Of a stretch of DNA of 49,482 nt, positions 17,372 to 26,095 are shown piece after piece. The number at the start of each line of letters is the position of its first letter. The first letter of the stretch is position 1. The stretch lies in assembly GCA_937911175.1 (NCBI GenBank), contig CALDSE010000022.1, forward strand, positions 1 through 49,482, read 5' to 3'. The translations under genes and the position numbers were made by a program. This stretch comes from an uncultured Sediminibacterium sp. (GTDB lineage Bacteria; Bacteroidota; Bacteroidia; Chitinophagales; Chitinophagaceae). The notes under the pieces are model-generated. The model was given only the letters and a program-made list of their open reading frames with translations. It ran no database searches and had not been told where the DNA came from.

Positions 17372-20300
17372 ATGAAAAATGTTTTAAAACAAGCCTTTTC
17401 TCTAATGTTGGTAATTTTAATATCAATTATTAAAGTTAACGCACAAGAAACAACATCTGAAATACAAGGTACAGTAACAAGCGGTGCAACTGGTTTAGCG
17501 GGCGTTTCAGTTACAGCCGTTCACCAACCAACTGGTACTAAATATTCAACTACTACTCGTACCGATGGTAGATACAACTTAATTAACTTAAAAGTTGGAG
17601 GCCCTTACTTAGTGGAAGTTTCTTATGTAGGCTTCAAAAAAGACCAACAAAATGACATTAACTTGTTATTAGGTCAAGCTTTTAGAGCAAACTTCAAATT
17701 AGTAGAAGCTTCTAATACTTTACAAGAAGTAGTTGTTAGATCTACTAGCCAAGATAAAGTTTTTAGTACTTCAAGAACAGGTTCTCAAGACAACTTTAAT
17801 AGAAATCAAATTACAAGTTTGCCAACTATTTCTCGTTCATACAAAGACATCATTAAATTAACACCTACTTATAACGGTATGTCATTTGGTGGTCAAAGTT
17901 CTCAATTGAACAATATCACTATTGATGGTGCTAACTTTAATAACTCTTTTGGATTATCTGGCGATATCGGTGGCCAAACAGGTCAAGTAGCGGTTTCATT
18001 AGATGCGATTGAGCAAATTCAAGTAAACATTTCTCCGTTTGACGTTCGTCAAGGAGGTTTTGTTGGAGGTAACGTAAACTCTGTATCTCGTTCTGGTGCA
18101 AATACTGCCACTGGATCGGTTTACCAATATATGAAGAGTAAAGATTGGCAAGGATATGAAGTCAATGCTGCGCCTTACACACAAGTAGTTCCAAAGCAAG
18201 ATTTCTCTTATGATTTAAAAGGCTTCACAGTAGGTGGCGCTTTAATTAAAAATAAATTATTCTATTTTGTCAATGCAGAACAAGAAGAAAGATCTGCTCC
18301 TGCAAATACATGGACAGCTTCTACTTCATCTTCAGCGCCTAACGGTACAACTGTTTCTGCTGCAAAAGCTTCAGACTTAGACGCCTTAGCTGCTTTCTTA
18401 AAAACAAAGTATAATTATGATCCAGGTCCTTACCAAAATTATCCTTATCTTGCAAAGTCTAAGCGTTTAACAGCTAAGATTGATTGGAATATAGACGAGA
18501 ATAACACTTTCAGTTTAAAATATAGTTATTTAAAATCTTCTAGTGATATCGCACCTTCTAATAGTGGTTCTGTTGGTCGTAGACAAGCAGATGCAACTGC
18601 ACTTCCTTTCTATGGTGCTGGTTATGTAATCAACAATAACGCCAATATTTTTATTGCTGAGTTGAATACTAAGTTCTCTAATAGCATGAGTAATAAATTA
18701 CAAGTTGGATATACTGCATTAAGAGATTTTAGATCTTCTTTATCTGGAAAAGACTTTCCATTTGTAGATATCTTAGACGGTTCAGGTACTATTACAAGTA
18801 GTAAGCCCTTCACTTCTTTTGGATATGAGTTATTTACTTATGGTAACAAATTAAATACAGATGTATTCCAATTCAATGATATCTTATCTGTTTACGCAGG
18901 TAATCATGAGATTACAGCTGGAATTCAGTCTTCTTATAAAAAATATTTAAATGGTTTCTCTCCTAACTATTCTGGAACATACCGTTTCAATAGCTTAGCC
19001 GATTTCTATGCAGCTGCAGATGGTAAACAACCTGCTGGTTTGTATAACTTATCTTATGCTTTAGGCGGTGGTTCTTTCCCATTAGTAGGTCCTAGGAATT
19101 TTGAAGCTGGTATATTCATCCAAGATAAATACAGAGCTACAGATAAGTTAACTGTTACTTATGGTATCAGAGCTGACTATACTAATTTCTACAATACTTT
19201 CTTGTATAACCCAGTAGTAGATACTATAACAAGATTCTACAATGGTACTCGTGCCAATACTGGTGCTTCACCTAATACAGCTATTCAAATTTCTCCAAGA
19301 ATTGGATTTAACTATGATGTATATGGTGACCAAACCTTACAAGTTCGTGGTGGTGCTGGTTTATTCCAAGGCGCTCCTCCTTTTGTATGGATTTCTAACC
19401 AAGCTTCTAACTCAGGTATGGCTTTATTTGGAAGTATTGCAAACGGAACAGGATACAATTTCTCTCCAGATATCAATTTTCACCGTCCTCAAGCAACTGC
19501 TGGTTTAAGTAGTTCTTATTCAATTAACGTAACCGATCCTGATTATAAATTCCCTCAAGTATTTAAATCTACTTTAGCGGCTGATAAAAAATTAGGTAAT
19601 GGTTGGACAGTAACTGCAGAAGGATCATACACTAAGCAACTAAATGCTTCTGTATTCCAAAATATTGCACTTCCTTCTACTGGTTTAGTGCGTTTATCTG
19701 ATGGTCGTTTCAGATTCCCTTACATTACCTCTTTTCCTTTAGGGGGTTCTCAAATGGTACCTGGAAGTACTCTTAGACCTACTGCTGCTAACCCACAAAT
19801 TGGTAATGCAATTTACATGACTAATTCAAATGCAGGTTATGCTGCTACTGCAACTTTACAAATTCAAAAAGTTACTAAAAACTTTGTTGGAACTGCAGCC
19901 TATACAAGACAGGTTGCTTATGATGCAGCGGTGACTGGTTCTACTGCCTCTACAATGTGGGGTTCAAAACTTACTTCTGACAATCCTAATGATTTCGTTG
20001 CTGGTTTGTCTAATAACTATTTGCCACACAGAATTATCGCAAGTATGATTTATAAGAAAGAATTTTCTAAAAGATTTTTATCATCAGTTGGTTTAGTATA
20101 TGAAGGCGCTCCTAACTTTGCTACTTCTTACAATGTAAGTGGTGATCTTAACAATGATGGTATTACATTTAATGATTTAATGTTTGTTCCTAAAGATCCT
20201 TCTCAAATTAAGTTAGTAAATGGTTCAACATCTACAGACAAAAGAGATCAAGTTACTTTATGGAACCAATTAAATACTTTCATTTCTAACAACCCTTATT

Positions 20301-20668
20301 TATCTACGCGTAGAGGTCAATTTGCTGAAAGAAATGCATACGTATTGCCTTGGACACATAAATTAGATTTAAACTTTACCCAAGACATTAGATTTACTTC
20401 TGGTAAAAACAAGCATACTATTCGTTTAACAGCTGATATTTATAACTTTACAAACTTGTTAAATAAAGATTGGGGTGTGTTCTATGTACCAACAACAACT
20501 GCTCCTTTAGTATTAACAGGAATTGATACAGATGGTAAAACACCTATCTATAGATTTCCTTTCTTAGATCCAACTAAGCAAATACCTCAATCAAGACCTT
20601 ATACTCCATCTTCAGGTTTAGGTTCTCGTTGGCAGTTACAAATTGGTGTTAGATACTTATTTAACTAA
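17372..20668 (+). CDS. Oar-like TonB-dependent receptor with carboxypeptidase-regulatory domain
   Basis: This encodes a 1098-residue outer-membrane protein. A signal peptide (to about residue 25, ...KVNAQ) is followed by a carboxypeptidase-regulatory-like beta-sandwich (about 30-110, EIQGTVTSGATGLAGVSVTAVHQ), a plug domain (LPTISRSYKDIIKLTPTY, LNNITIDGANFNNSFG, IEQIQVNISPFDVRQGGFVGGNVNSVSRSG) and a 22-stranded barrel ending in LQIGVRYLFN. The SPFDVRQGGFxGGxxN segment is typical of the Oar group, not of SusC. No SusD lipoprotein gene follows, and the next gene is on the other strand. It probably imports, or moves across the outer membrane, a large ligand such as a peptide or protein. A good promoter and a strong terminator frame it as a monocistronic, probably well-expressed gene. 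Confidence 0.94.
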   Translation: MKNVLKQAFSLMLVILISIIKVNAQETTSEIQGTVTSGATGLAGVSVTAVHQPTGTKYSTTTRTDGRYNLINLKVGGPYLVEVSYVGFKKDQQNDINLLLGQAFRANFKLVEASNTLQEVVVRSTSQDKVFSTSRTGSQDNFNRNQITSLPTISRSYKDIIKLTPTYNGMSFGGQSSQLNNITIDGANFNNSFGLSGDIGGQTGQVAVSLDAIEQIQVNISPFDVRQGGFVGGNVNSVSRSGANTATGSVYQYMKSKDWQGYEVNAAPYTQVVPKQDFSYDLKGFTVGGALIKNKLFYFVNAEQEERSAPANTWTASTSSSAPNGTTVSAAKASDLDALAAFLKTKYNYDPGPYQNYPYLAKSKRLTAKIDWNIDENNTFSLKYSYLKSSSDIAPSNSGSVGRRQADATALPFYGAGYVINNNANIFIAELNTKFSNSMSNKLQVGYTALRDFRSSLSGKDFPFVDILDGSGTITSSKPFTSFGYELFTYGNKLNTDVFQFNDILSVYAGNHEITAGIQSSYKKYLNGFSPNYSGTYRFNSLADFYAAADGKQPAGLYNLSYALGGGSFPLVGPRNFEAGIFIQDKYRATDKLTVTYGIRADYTNFYNTFLYNPVVDTITRFYNGTRANTGASPNTAIQISPRIGFNYDVYGDQTLQVRGGAGLFQGAPPFVWISNQASNSGMALFGSIANGTGYNFSPDINFHRPQATAGLSSSYSINVTDPDYKFPQVFKSTLAADKKLGNGWTVTAEGSYTKQLNASVFQNIALPSTGLVRLSDGRFRFPYITSFPLGGSQMVPGSTLRPTAANPQIGNAIYMTNSNAGYAATATLQIQKVTKNFVGTAAYTRQVAYDAAVTGSTASTMWGSKLTSDNPNDFVAGLSNNYLPHRIIASMIYKKEFSKRFLSSVGLVYEGAPNFATSYNVSGDLNNDGITFNDLMFVPKDPSQIKLVNGSTSTDKRDQVTLWNQLNTFISNNPYLSTRRGQFAERNAYVLPWTHKLDLNFTQDIRFTSGKNKHTIRLTADIYNFTNLLNKDWGVFYVPTTTAPLVLTGIDTDGKTPIYRFPFLDPTKQIPQSRPYTPSSGLGSRWQLQIGVRYLFN

Positions 20669-20703
20669 TCAGTTTAATAATTTCTTTAGCTAGCAATAGC
20701 TAT

Positions 20704-20738
20704 AAAAAAACCCTCCCGATTTTTCGGGAGGGTTTTTT
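20704..20738. terminator. Strong bidirectional terminator
   Basis: The stem ACCCTCCCGA (20710-20719) pairs with 20724-20733 around a T4 loop, with an A-run before and a T-run after. It separates the convergent TonB receptor gene and the tandem-DUF1080 gene. Confidence 0.92.
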
Positions 20739-20768
20739 ATTTCTTGTAAGGCTTTTAAAATAGTAGCC

Positions 20769-22994
20769 TTATTTCTTCTTCTTCTTTTTGCCTTTTTTAT
20801 CTTCCTCTAATACCTTAACACGCATATTTTTAAATCTTACTACTTCTCCGTGGCCTAGAAAAGCAATATGACCAGTGGTTCTTAGTAAACCTGGATGTTC
20901 TTTATGGTCAATAGTTCCATTTTTAGAAGCTGCTGCGTAATCCCCTTCTGTAATAACGGTCCCGTTTAAGGTTACTTTAATCTGCGTTCCTTTAACCATA
21001 ATTTCTTCCTGATTCCATTCGCCAGTAGGCTTTAAAAAACCTCTTTTAGCAGGAATCACACCATATACAGAACCATGGTATTGATAAGGTTGTAGGCCTT
21101 TGTATTTATCGGCTTCATTATCTAATACCTGTATTTCCATACCTACATAAGCAGCATCCCCTTCTAAGGGAGCATGCACACCAATACCATTATTGGCACC
21201 AGGTGTTAATTGAAAATCAAACCTATAAATAAAATCAGCAAACTCTTCTTTAGTATACAAGTTACCTCCTCCACCTTCGCCCGCTTTATCGGGATGCACC
21301 ACCACTGCGCCTTCTTCAACTAAATAGCCTGAAGTATTACCTGTCCAGCTATCTAAATTTGTACCATCAAATAAAGAAACAAAACCTTGTTTTTTTTCCT
21401 CCTCTGATAAACTTGTCATTTCTTCAGTTGGAATTTCTCTTATATAAATATTTCTATAAGCTACATAAGTACCATGGGCCTGTAATTCAATTTGCTCCTT
21501 AGCAAAAATGGCTGATTTGCGATCCCAAAAATTTTCTAAGGTTACATTATCTGTTACTAATACGCCGTTTAAATAAACAGTAACTTCTGCGCCCTTCATA
21601 ATTATATGAAAATTATTCCACTCTCCAATTTTATTATCGGCCACTACCAAGGGCTTGCTTTTATTTTTTATATTATTGTATAAACCACCAGAACCTACTT
21701 GTGCACCCACTTCTCTTCTACTAGTGTCCCAAATTTGTACCTGTGGACTACCTCTTAAATAAATACCTGCGTCTCCTTTCTCCGTAATTTTCCAATCTAC
21801 ATACATTTCAAAATCGCCATATTTTTTTTCTGTAGCTAAATTATCGCCATGTCCTGTAAATACTAAAAGACCATCCTTGGCTATCCAATCATTTTTCACT
21901 TTCTCATTGGCTTTTTGTTCTGCTGCTTTTAAAGCAGAGTCGCTCATCTTCGCTCTAGCAACAGGGTTCATGACCAAGCCTTTCCATCCTGTTAAATCTT
22001 TACCATTGAATAAGCTCACAAATCCATTATCATAAGGTAAGTTTATTAAATGTTGTTTGAGCTTATTTATTAATAAAGGACTATCTATGCCAACAATGTC
22101 TGACATCGTAGCTGAAGGGCCTAAACCATGCACAGGGTAAGAATTTCCACGTATAAGGCCTACTGCCTTTTCCAAGCTAGCTCTTACTTCTGGCCCTCTT
22201 ATATTTTTATCAGCCAAGGCCAAGCGAGCTAGAATTACAGCAGCTTCTTTATTAATTGTTTCATCAGTTAATGCTTTACTCACCAGCATAAAGCTTCCAA
22301 AGCCTGGAATTAAGGAAGCCTCATGTAGTACGCTTCTTTTTTCTAATCTAGTAATCGCCTTTGTCATTCTATCTTCTAAAAGAAGTAATTTCTGTGCAGG
22401 TGTAGTTGCAGTCTGTTTTTCAGCGCTAGTTATTTTAATTTCTGGTAATTTAAAATTAAAATTATCTAAAGCGGCTTGAATATGTTTTGCATTTTCAGTA
22501 GAGGACGATTTTAATCCCTTTGTTAATGCTTGCTTAGCAGCAGCAGTATGAATACTCTCTAAAGCCCTTGCTGCATTGCCAGAGAAGGTTTCATTTTTTA
22601 ATAAATTGCTGAGTAATTTCACCGCTGCATCATCACCTAATAAACCTAAATGTTTAATGATAATCTCACGCGCATAAAAAGTTTTAGCAGAACCATACAC
22701 GGCTACTAAATTTTCGGCTACTTGTTGTTTTAACGCAGCATTTAAACTGGCGTCGTTTACATATGCATTTAATGCAAAAGTAGATTTTAGTTTCAGAGAG
22801 TCGTCGTTAAGTAAATGTACTAATTGTTTCCACTCGCCTTTACCCCATGTATGCATAGAAGTAATAGCAGTCTCGGTTTCCGAAGGTCGTTGATAAGGAA
22901 AACTATTGATGGTATTTTTTACTGATCCCACTTGTGCAATTGCCTGAGTGGCAAATAACAAGAAGACAAGTAAATAAGAAATTTTATTTTTCAT
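20769..22994 (-). CDS. Tandem DUF1080 (3-keto-disaccharide hydrolase type) protein with HEAT-like N-terminus
   Basis: This encodes a 741-residue secreted protein. A longer frame starts with TTG at 23030 inside the oxidoreductase gene; the ATG at 22994 before the signal peptide MKNKISYLLVFLLFATQAIAQ is preferred. Residues about 60-310 are alpha-helical and HEAT-like. Two DUF1080 concanavalin-like domains follow, at about 321-521 (FVSLFNGKDLTGWKG, DAGIYLRGSPQVQIWD) and about 535-731 (FVSLFDGTNLDSW, NNGIGVHAPLEGDAAYVGMEIQ). DUF1080 proteins have been linked to cleavage of 3-keto-glycosides. The protein ends in a Lys-rich tail (KKGKKKKKK). The gene lies 23 bases after the Gfo/Idh/MocA oxidoreductase gene, so the two form an operon. 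Confidence 0.9.
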   Translation of the reverse strand: MKNKISYLLVFLLFATQAIAQVGSVKNTINSFPYQRPSETETAITSMHTWGKGEWKQLVHLLNDDSLKLKSTFALNAYVNDASLNAALKQQVAENLVAVYGSAKTFYAREIIIKHLGLLGDDAAVKLLSNLLKNETFSGNAARALESIHTAAAKQALTKGLKSSSTENAKHIQAALDNFNFKLPEIKITSAEKQTATTPAQKLLLLEDRMTKAITRLEKRSVLHEASLIPGFGSFMLVSKALTDETINKEAAVILARLALADKNIRGPEVRASLEKAVGLIRGNSYPVHGLGPSATMSDIVGIDSPLLINKLKQHLINLPYDNGFVSLFNGKDLTGWKGLVMNPVARAKMSDSALKAAEQKANEKVKNDWIAKDGLLVFTGHGDNLATEKKYGDFEMYVDWKITEKGDAGIYLRGSPQVQIWDTSRREVGAQVGSGGLYNNIKNKSKPLVVADNKIGEWNNFHIIMKGAEVTVYLNGVLVTDNVTLENFWDRKSAIFAKEQIELQAHGTYVAYRNIYIREIPTEEMTSLSEEEKKQGFVSLFDGTNLDSWTGNTSGYLVEEGAVVVHPDKAGEGGGGNLYTKEEFADFIYRFDFQLTPGANNGIGVHAPLEGDAAYVGMEIQVLDNEADKYKGLQPYQYHGSVYGVIPAKRGFLKPTGEWNQEEIMVKGTQIKVTLNGTVITEGDYAAASKNGTIDHKEHPGLLRTTGHIAFLGHGEVVRFKNMRVKVLEEDKKGKKKKKK

Positions 22995-23017
22995 TATAAG
23001 TAATTTTTTTTGAATGA

Positions 23018-24286
23018 TTAAATGTTCCAAGGAGAACGCATCGCTGGGTTAATTAATCTATTTGCCTCCTCATCATTAATAAATTCTTGGGTAATAGGAT
23101 TAAACTTTAAGTTTCTTCCTAATTGTAATGCAATTTTTCCCATATTAATAATAGTACAAGATCTAAAACCATTGGACTCATTGAGTGCAAATGGCGTTCT
23201 TTCTCTTACCGATTCTAAAAAATCAGTGACTTGAGGCGCAGGATCTGGCAGCATGGCCAATTTTTCTGTTAAATTGGGAATGTCCGACTTAAAGCCAGCA
23301 TAAAGTTTTCCCTTAGGCCCCTCAATATAGGCAGCACCAGGGTCTTTAGCCTCTCCGTCTAAAATTATCTTACAACCATCTTCGTAGGTGAAAGTTAATT
23401 TTCTAAATGTACCGCAGGCATCAGGATGTTGTTGTTCTGCATCAATCTCCACTGAAACAGGACTTGTTTCATCTTTCTCTAGGAAGTATTGAATTGGATC
23501 GATATAATGTTGTCCCATATCGCCAAGACCTCCACCATCATAATCCCAATAGCCTCTAAATGTTTGATGTACTCTATGTTCATTGTATGGCTTAAAAGGT
23601 GCTGGGCCTAACCATCTTTCATAATCTAATTCTTCAGGTACAGGTTGTGCATCTAATTTTGTTTTTCCTACCCAATAAAATTTCCAATCAAATCCTGTGG
23701 TTTTACTAACAGTTACTGTTAATGGCCAACCTAATAAACCCGATTCTACTAATTTTTTAATAGGCTTCACCGTTGACTTCATTCCATAAAAAGTATCTTC
23801 ATAACGGAACCAAGTATTTAAACGAAACATACGCTTATACTGCTGAACGGCTTCTACCACTCGTTTTCCTTCGCCGATAGTTCTGGTCATTGGTTTTTCA
23901 CACCAAATATCCTTGCCTGCCTTGGCAGCTTCAATGGCCATAATACCATGCCAATGAGGAGGCGTAGCAATATGCACAATATCAACTTCTGGTAGTGCAA
24001 TTAATTCTCTATGGTCATGAAAAGTTTTTACATTACCTCCTACTAGTGCTGCTGCAGATTGTAAATGTTTTTTATCTACATCACAAATGGCTACTACTCG
24101 AGTGCCTGCATAAGGAATATGACCTACGCCCATACCACCTACTCCGATGATACCTTTGGTCAGTTGATCACTAGGGGCTAAAAATCCTCTACCTAAAACC
24201 TGTCTTGGAACAATTGAAAAACCTGCCACGACTGCGGCTGAATTTTTTAAAAATCGACGACGGCTATTTTTTTCCGGTGTTTTCAT
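23018..24286 (-). CDS. Tat-exported Gfo/Idh/MocA family oxidoreductase
   Basis: This encodes a 422-residue protein with a twin-arginine signal (SRRRFLK at 8-14, then AAVVAGFSIVP), so it should be exported folded with its NAD(P) bound. The Rossmann fold has GVGGMG at 48-53 and VAICDVD. EKP at 130-132 is the conserved catalytic-lysine motif. The C-terminal Gfo/Idh substrate domain includes GGGLGDMGQHYIDPIQY. Exported members oxidise or reduce sugars or sugar derivatives, often with NAD(P) kept tightly bound. Coupling to a DUF1080 protein in one operon suggests 3-keto sugar chemistry in the periplasm. Substrate is unknown. Confidence 0.93.
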   Translation of the reverse strand: MKTPEKNSRRRFLKNSAAVVAGFSIVPRQVLGRGFLAPSDQLTKGIIGVGGMGVGHIPYAGTRVVAICDVDKKHLQSAAALVGGNVKTFHDHRELIALPEVDIVHIATPPHWHGIMAIEAAKAGKDIWCEKPMTRTIGEGKRVVEAVQQYKRMFRLNTWFRYEDTFYGMKSTVKPIKKLVESGLLGWPLTVTVSKTTGFDWKFYWVGKTKLDAQPVPEELDYERWLGPAPFKPYNEHRVHQTFRGYWDYDGGGLGDMGQHYIDPIQYFLEKDETSPVSVEIDAEQQHPDACGTFRKLTFTYEDGCKIILDGEAKDPGAAYIEGPKGKLYAGFKSDIPNLTEKLAMLPDPAPQVTDFLESVRERTPFALNESNGFRSCTIINMGKIALQLGRNLKFNPITQEFINDEEANRLINPAMRSPWNI

Positions 24287-24582
24287 TTTTTGATATTAAA
24301 GTAAAAAATAATTTTTATTGCGCTATCTCTGCTTCGCTTTTCTCAGTTAAATTTATTCATTTTTGTTTAAATTTGGTACAATCCAATTAGATTAAAATTG
24401 CTTTTTTAAGATATTCATTTACACCTAATTTGGATTGTGGGCATTTTAGCCAGTTCTATGCTATTGTAATAATGGCAATAAGCTCAAAAATGAGTAATTT
24501 TAAAGAGGCTCAAATTCTTATAAAGCGCTACTTACCACTATTCTATAAAAAACTATGTCTTAATCACTCAAATAATAGTCAT
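24287..24582. other. Divergent intergenic region with a spaced inverted repeat
   Basis: This 296-base gap separates the oxidoreductase and the serine hydrolase genes. ACAATCCAA at 24378-24386 recurs inverted as TTGGATTGT at 24430-24438. The frame of the serine hydrolase is open back to 24430, but that stretch lacks a signal peptide and reads as non-coding. No RNA gene is seen. Confidence 0.5.
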
Positions 24583-26094
24583 ATGAAAAAATTAATTACA
24601 TCGGTGCTTTGTTTGATGCTTTTAATGCAAAACCTGCAGGCTCAAAAAACAAAGAGCTTAAAAACAGCCACCGATACCGCTGCTGCATTTGATGCCTATG
24701 TGCAAAAGTCAATTAAGGAATGGGAAATTCCAGGACTAGCCATTGTAGTGGTTAAAAACAATAAAGTTGTTTTTAAAAATTCTTATGGAACCACTGAATT
24801 AGGGACTGGTAATAAAGTTAATAACCAAACTTTATTTGCATGTGCGTCTACAACCAAGGCTATGACTGCAACGGCAATGGGTATTTTAGTTGACCAAGGC
24901 AAAGTGAACTGGGACGATCTTGTAATAAAATATTTACCCAGCTTTAGATTATACGACCCTTATGTAACTACACAAATGCGCGTGCGCGATTTATTTTTAC
25001 ATAATTCAGGTGTGGGCAATACCGATTATTTATGGGCCTTGAATATGCTTTCTAGTGATGAAATTATGGAGCGCATGCAATTAGTTAAACCTTCTTATTC
25101 TTTCAGAGCAGGCTTTATTTATCAAAATATATTTTATGGCATTGCGGGACAGGTGATTGAAAAAGTATCTGGAATGCCTTGGGAAAATTATATTACTAAA
25201 AATATTTTTCAACCCTTAGGTATGTTGCAAACACGTGCTAAATTAGGCTTAGTTACTAATGCAAATATTGCTAAACCACATGATAAAGTAGAGGGAAAAA
25301 TACAAGTGATTGAAAGAGACTCTGCCGATAGAATTGGCGCTGCGGGTTCTGTGTATTCTAATATTGATGAGATTGCTTTATGGATGCAGTGTATCTTAGA
25401 TTCTAGTAAATATGAAGGAGGCCGATTGGTATCTCCCGACACATGGACGACTTTATTAAAGCCTCAAACTTTTGTAACTGAATCAGAATTTTATCCTACT
25501 AAACAATTAACTAAGCCGAATTTCACCACTTATGCATTGGGCTGGTTCCAACAAGATTATAAAGGCAGAAAATTAAATTATCATACAGGAAGTTTGTCTG
25601 GAGAAATTGCGATTCATGGACAGATGCCAGAAGAAAAAACAGGAGTTTATGTTTTTGCGAACCTAGATCATGCAGAAGCAAGACATGGTTTAATGTTTAG
25701 AGCCTTTGATCAATATGCCTTAGGTGGTAATACCGATTGGAGTGCCGACTTCTTAACATTATATGGTAATATTAGAGCTAAAGCGGCAGCAGCTAGCGCA
25801 GCGCAAGAAGCCACAAGAGTGCTGAACACCAAGCCCTCACTAGCTTTAACAGCCTATGTGGGCACTTACGCTGATCCCTTATTTGGTAGCATTACCATTA
25901 GCATTGAAAACGAAACACTAGTGGGTGAAAATATTAAATTAGGTAAGGGTGCCATATCACATTGGAACTATGATACTTTCCAATTAGCATGGGATAAAAA
26001 ATGGTATGGTAAAACAGGGCTTAATTTTAGATTGAACCAAGAAGGAAAGATTTCGTCAGTAGAAATGGATGGGGTGTCCTTAGCTAAAAACTAA
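24583..26094 (+). CDS. Secreted serine hydrolase, beta-lactamase/class C fold
   Basis: This encodes a 503-residue protein. The ATG at 24583 is chosen because a signal peptide follows (MKKLITSVLCLMLLMQNLQAQ). The catalytic motifs of penicillin-binding/class C beta-lactamase-type esterases are present: SxxK at 89-92 (STTK), YxN at 180-182 (YQN) and HTG at 334-336 in place of KTG. A beta-barrel C-terminal domain of DUF3471 type covers about 415-503 (YVGTYADPLFGSITI). Such enzymes act on D-amino acid peptides or esters and only rarely on antibiotics. It ends one base from the D-aminoacylase-like gene on the other strand. A shared role in D-amino acid release is possible but unproven. Confidence 0.92.
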   Translation: MKKLITSVLCLMLLMQNLQAQKTKSLKTATDTAAAFDAYVQKSIKEWEIPGLAIVVVKNNKVVFKNSYGTTELGTGNKVNNQTLFACASTTKAMTATAMGILVDQGKVNWDDLVIKYLPSFRLYDPYVTTQMRVRDLFLHNSGVGNTDYLWALNMLSSDEIMERMQLVKPSYSFRAGFIYQNIFYGIAGQVIEKVSGMPWENYITKNIFQPLGMLQTRAKLGLVTNANIAKPHDKVEGKIQVIERDSADRIGAAGSVYSNIDEIALWMQCILDSSKYEGGRLVSPDTWTTLLKPQTFVTESEFYPTKQLTKPNFTTYALGWFQQDYKGRKLNYHTGSLSGEIAIHGQMPEEKTGVYVFANLDHAEARHGLMFRAFDQYALGGNTDWSADFLTLYGNIRAKAAAASAAQEATRVLNTKPSLALTAYVGTYADPLFGSITISIENETLVGENIKLGKGAISHWNYDTFQLAWDKKWYGKTGLNFRLNQEGKISSVEMDGVSLAKN

Positions 26095-26095
26095 T

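Noticed and set aside
24430..24582. 51-residue extension of the serine hydrolase
   Set aside because: The ATG at 24583 is followed at once by a normal signal peptide; an extension would bury it.
24583..26094. True antibiotic beta-lactamase
   Set aside because: The motifs fit the fold, but the HTG in place of KTG and the DUF3471-type tail fit esterase/peptidase-like relatives better.
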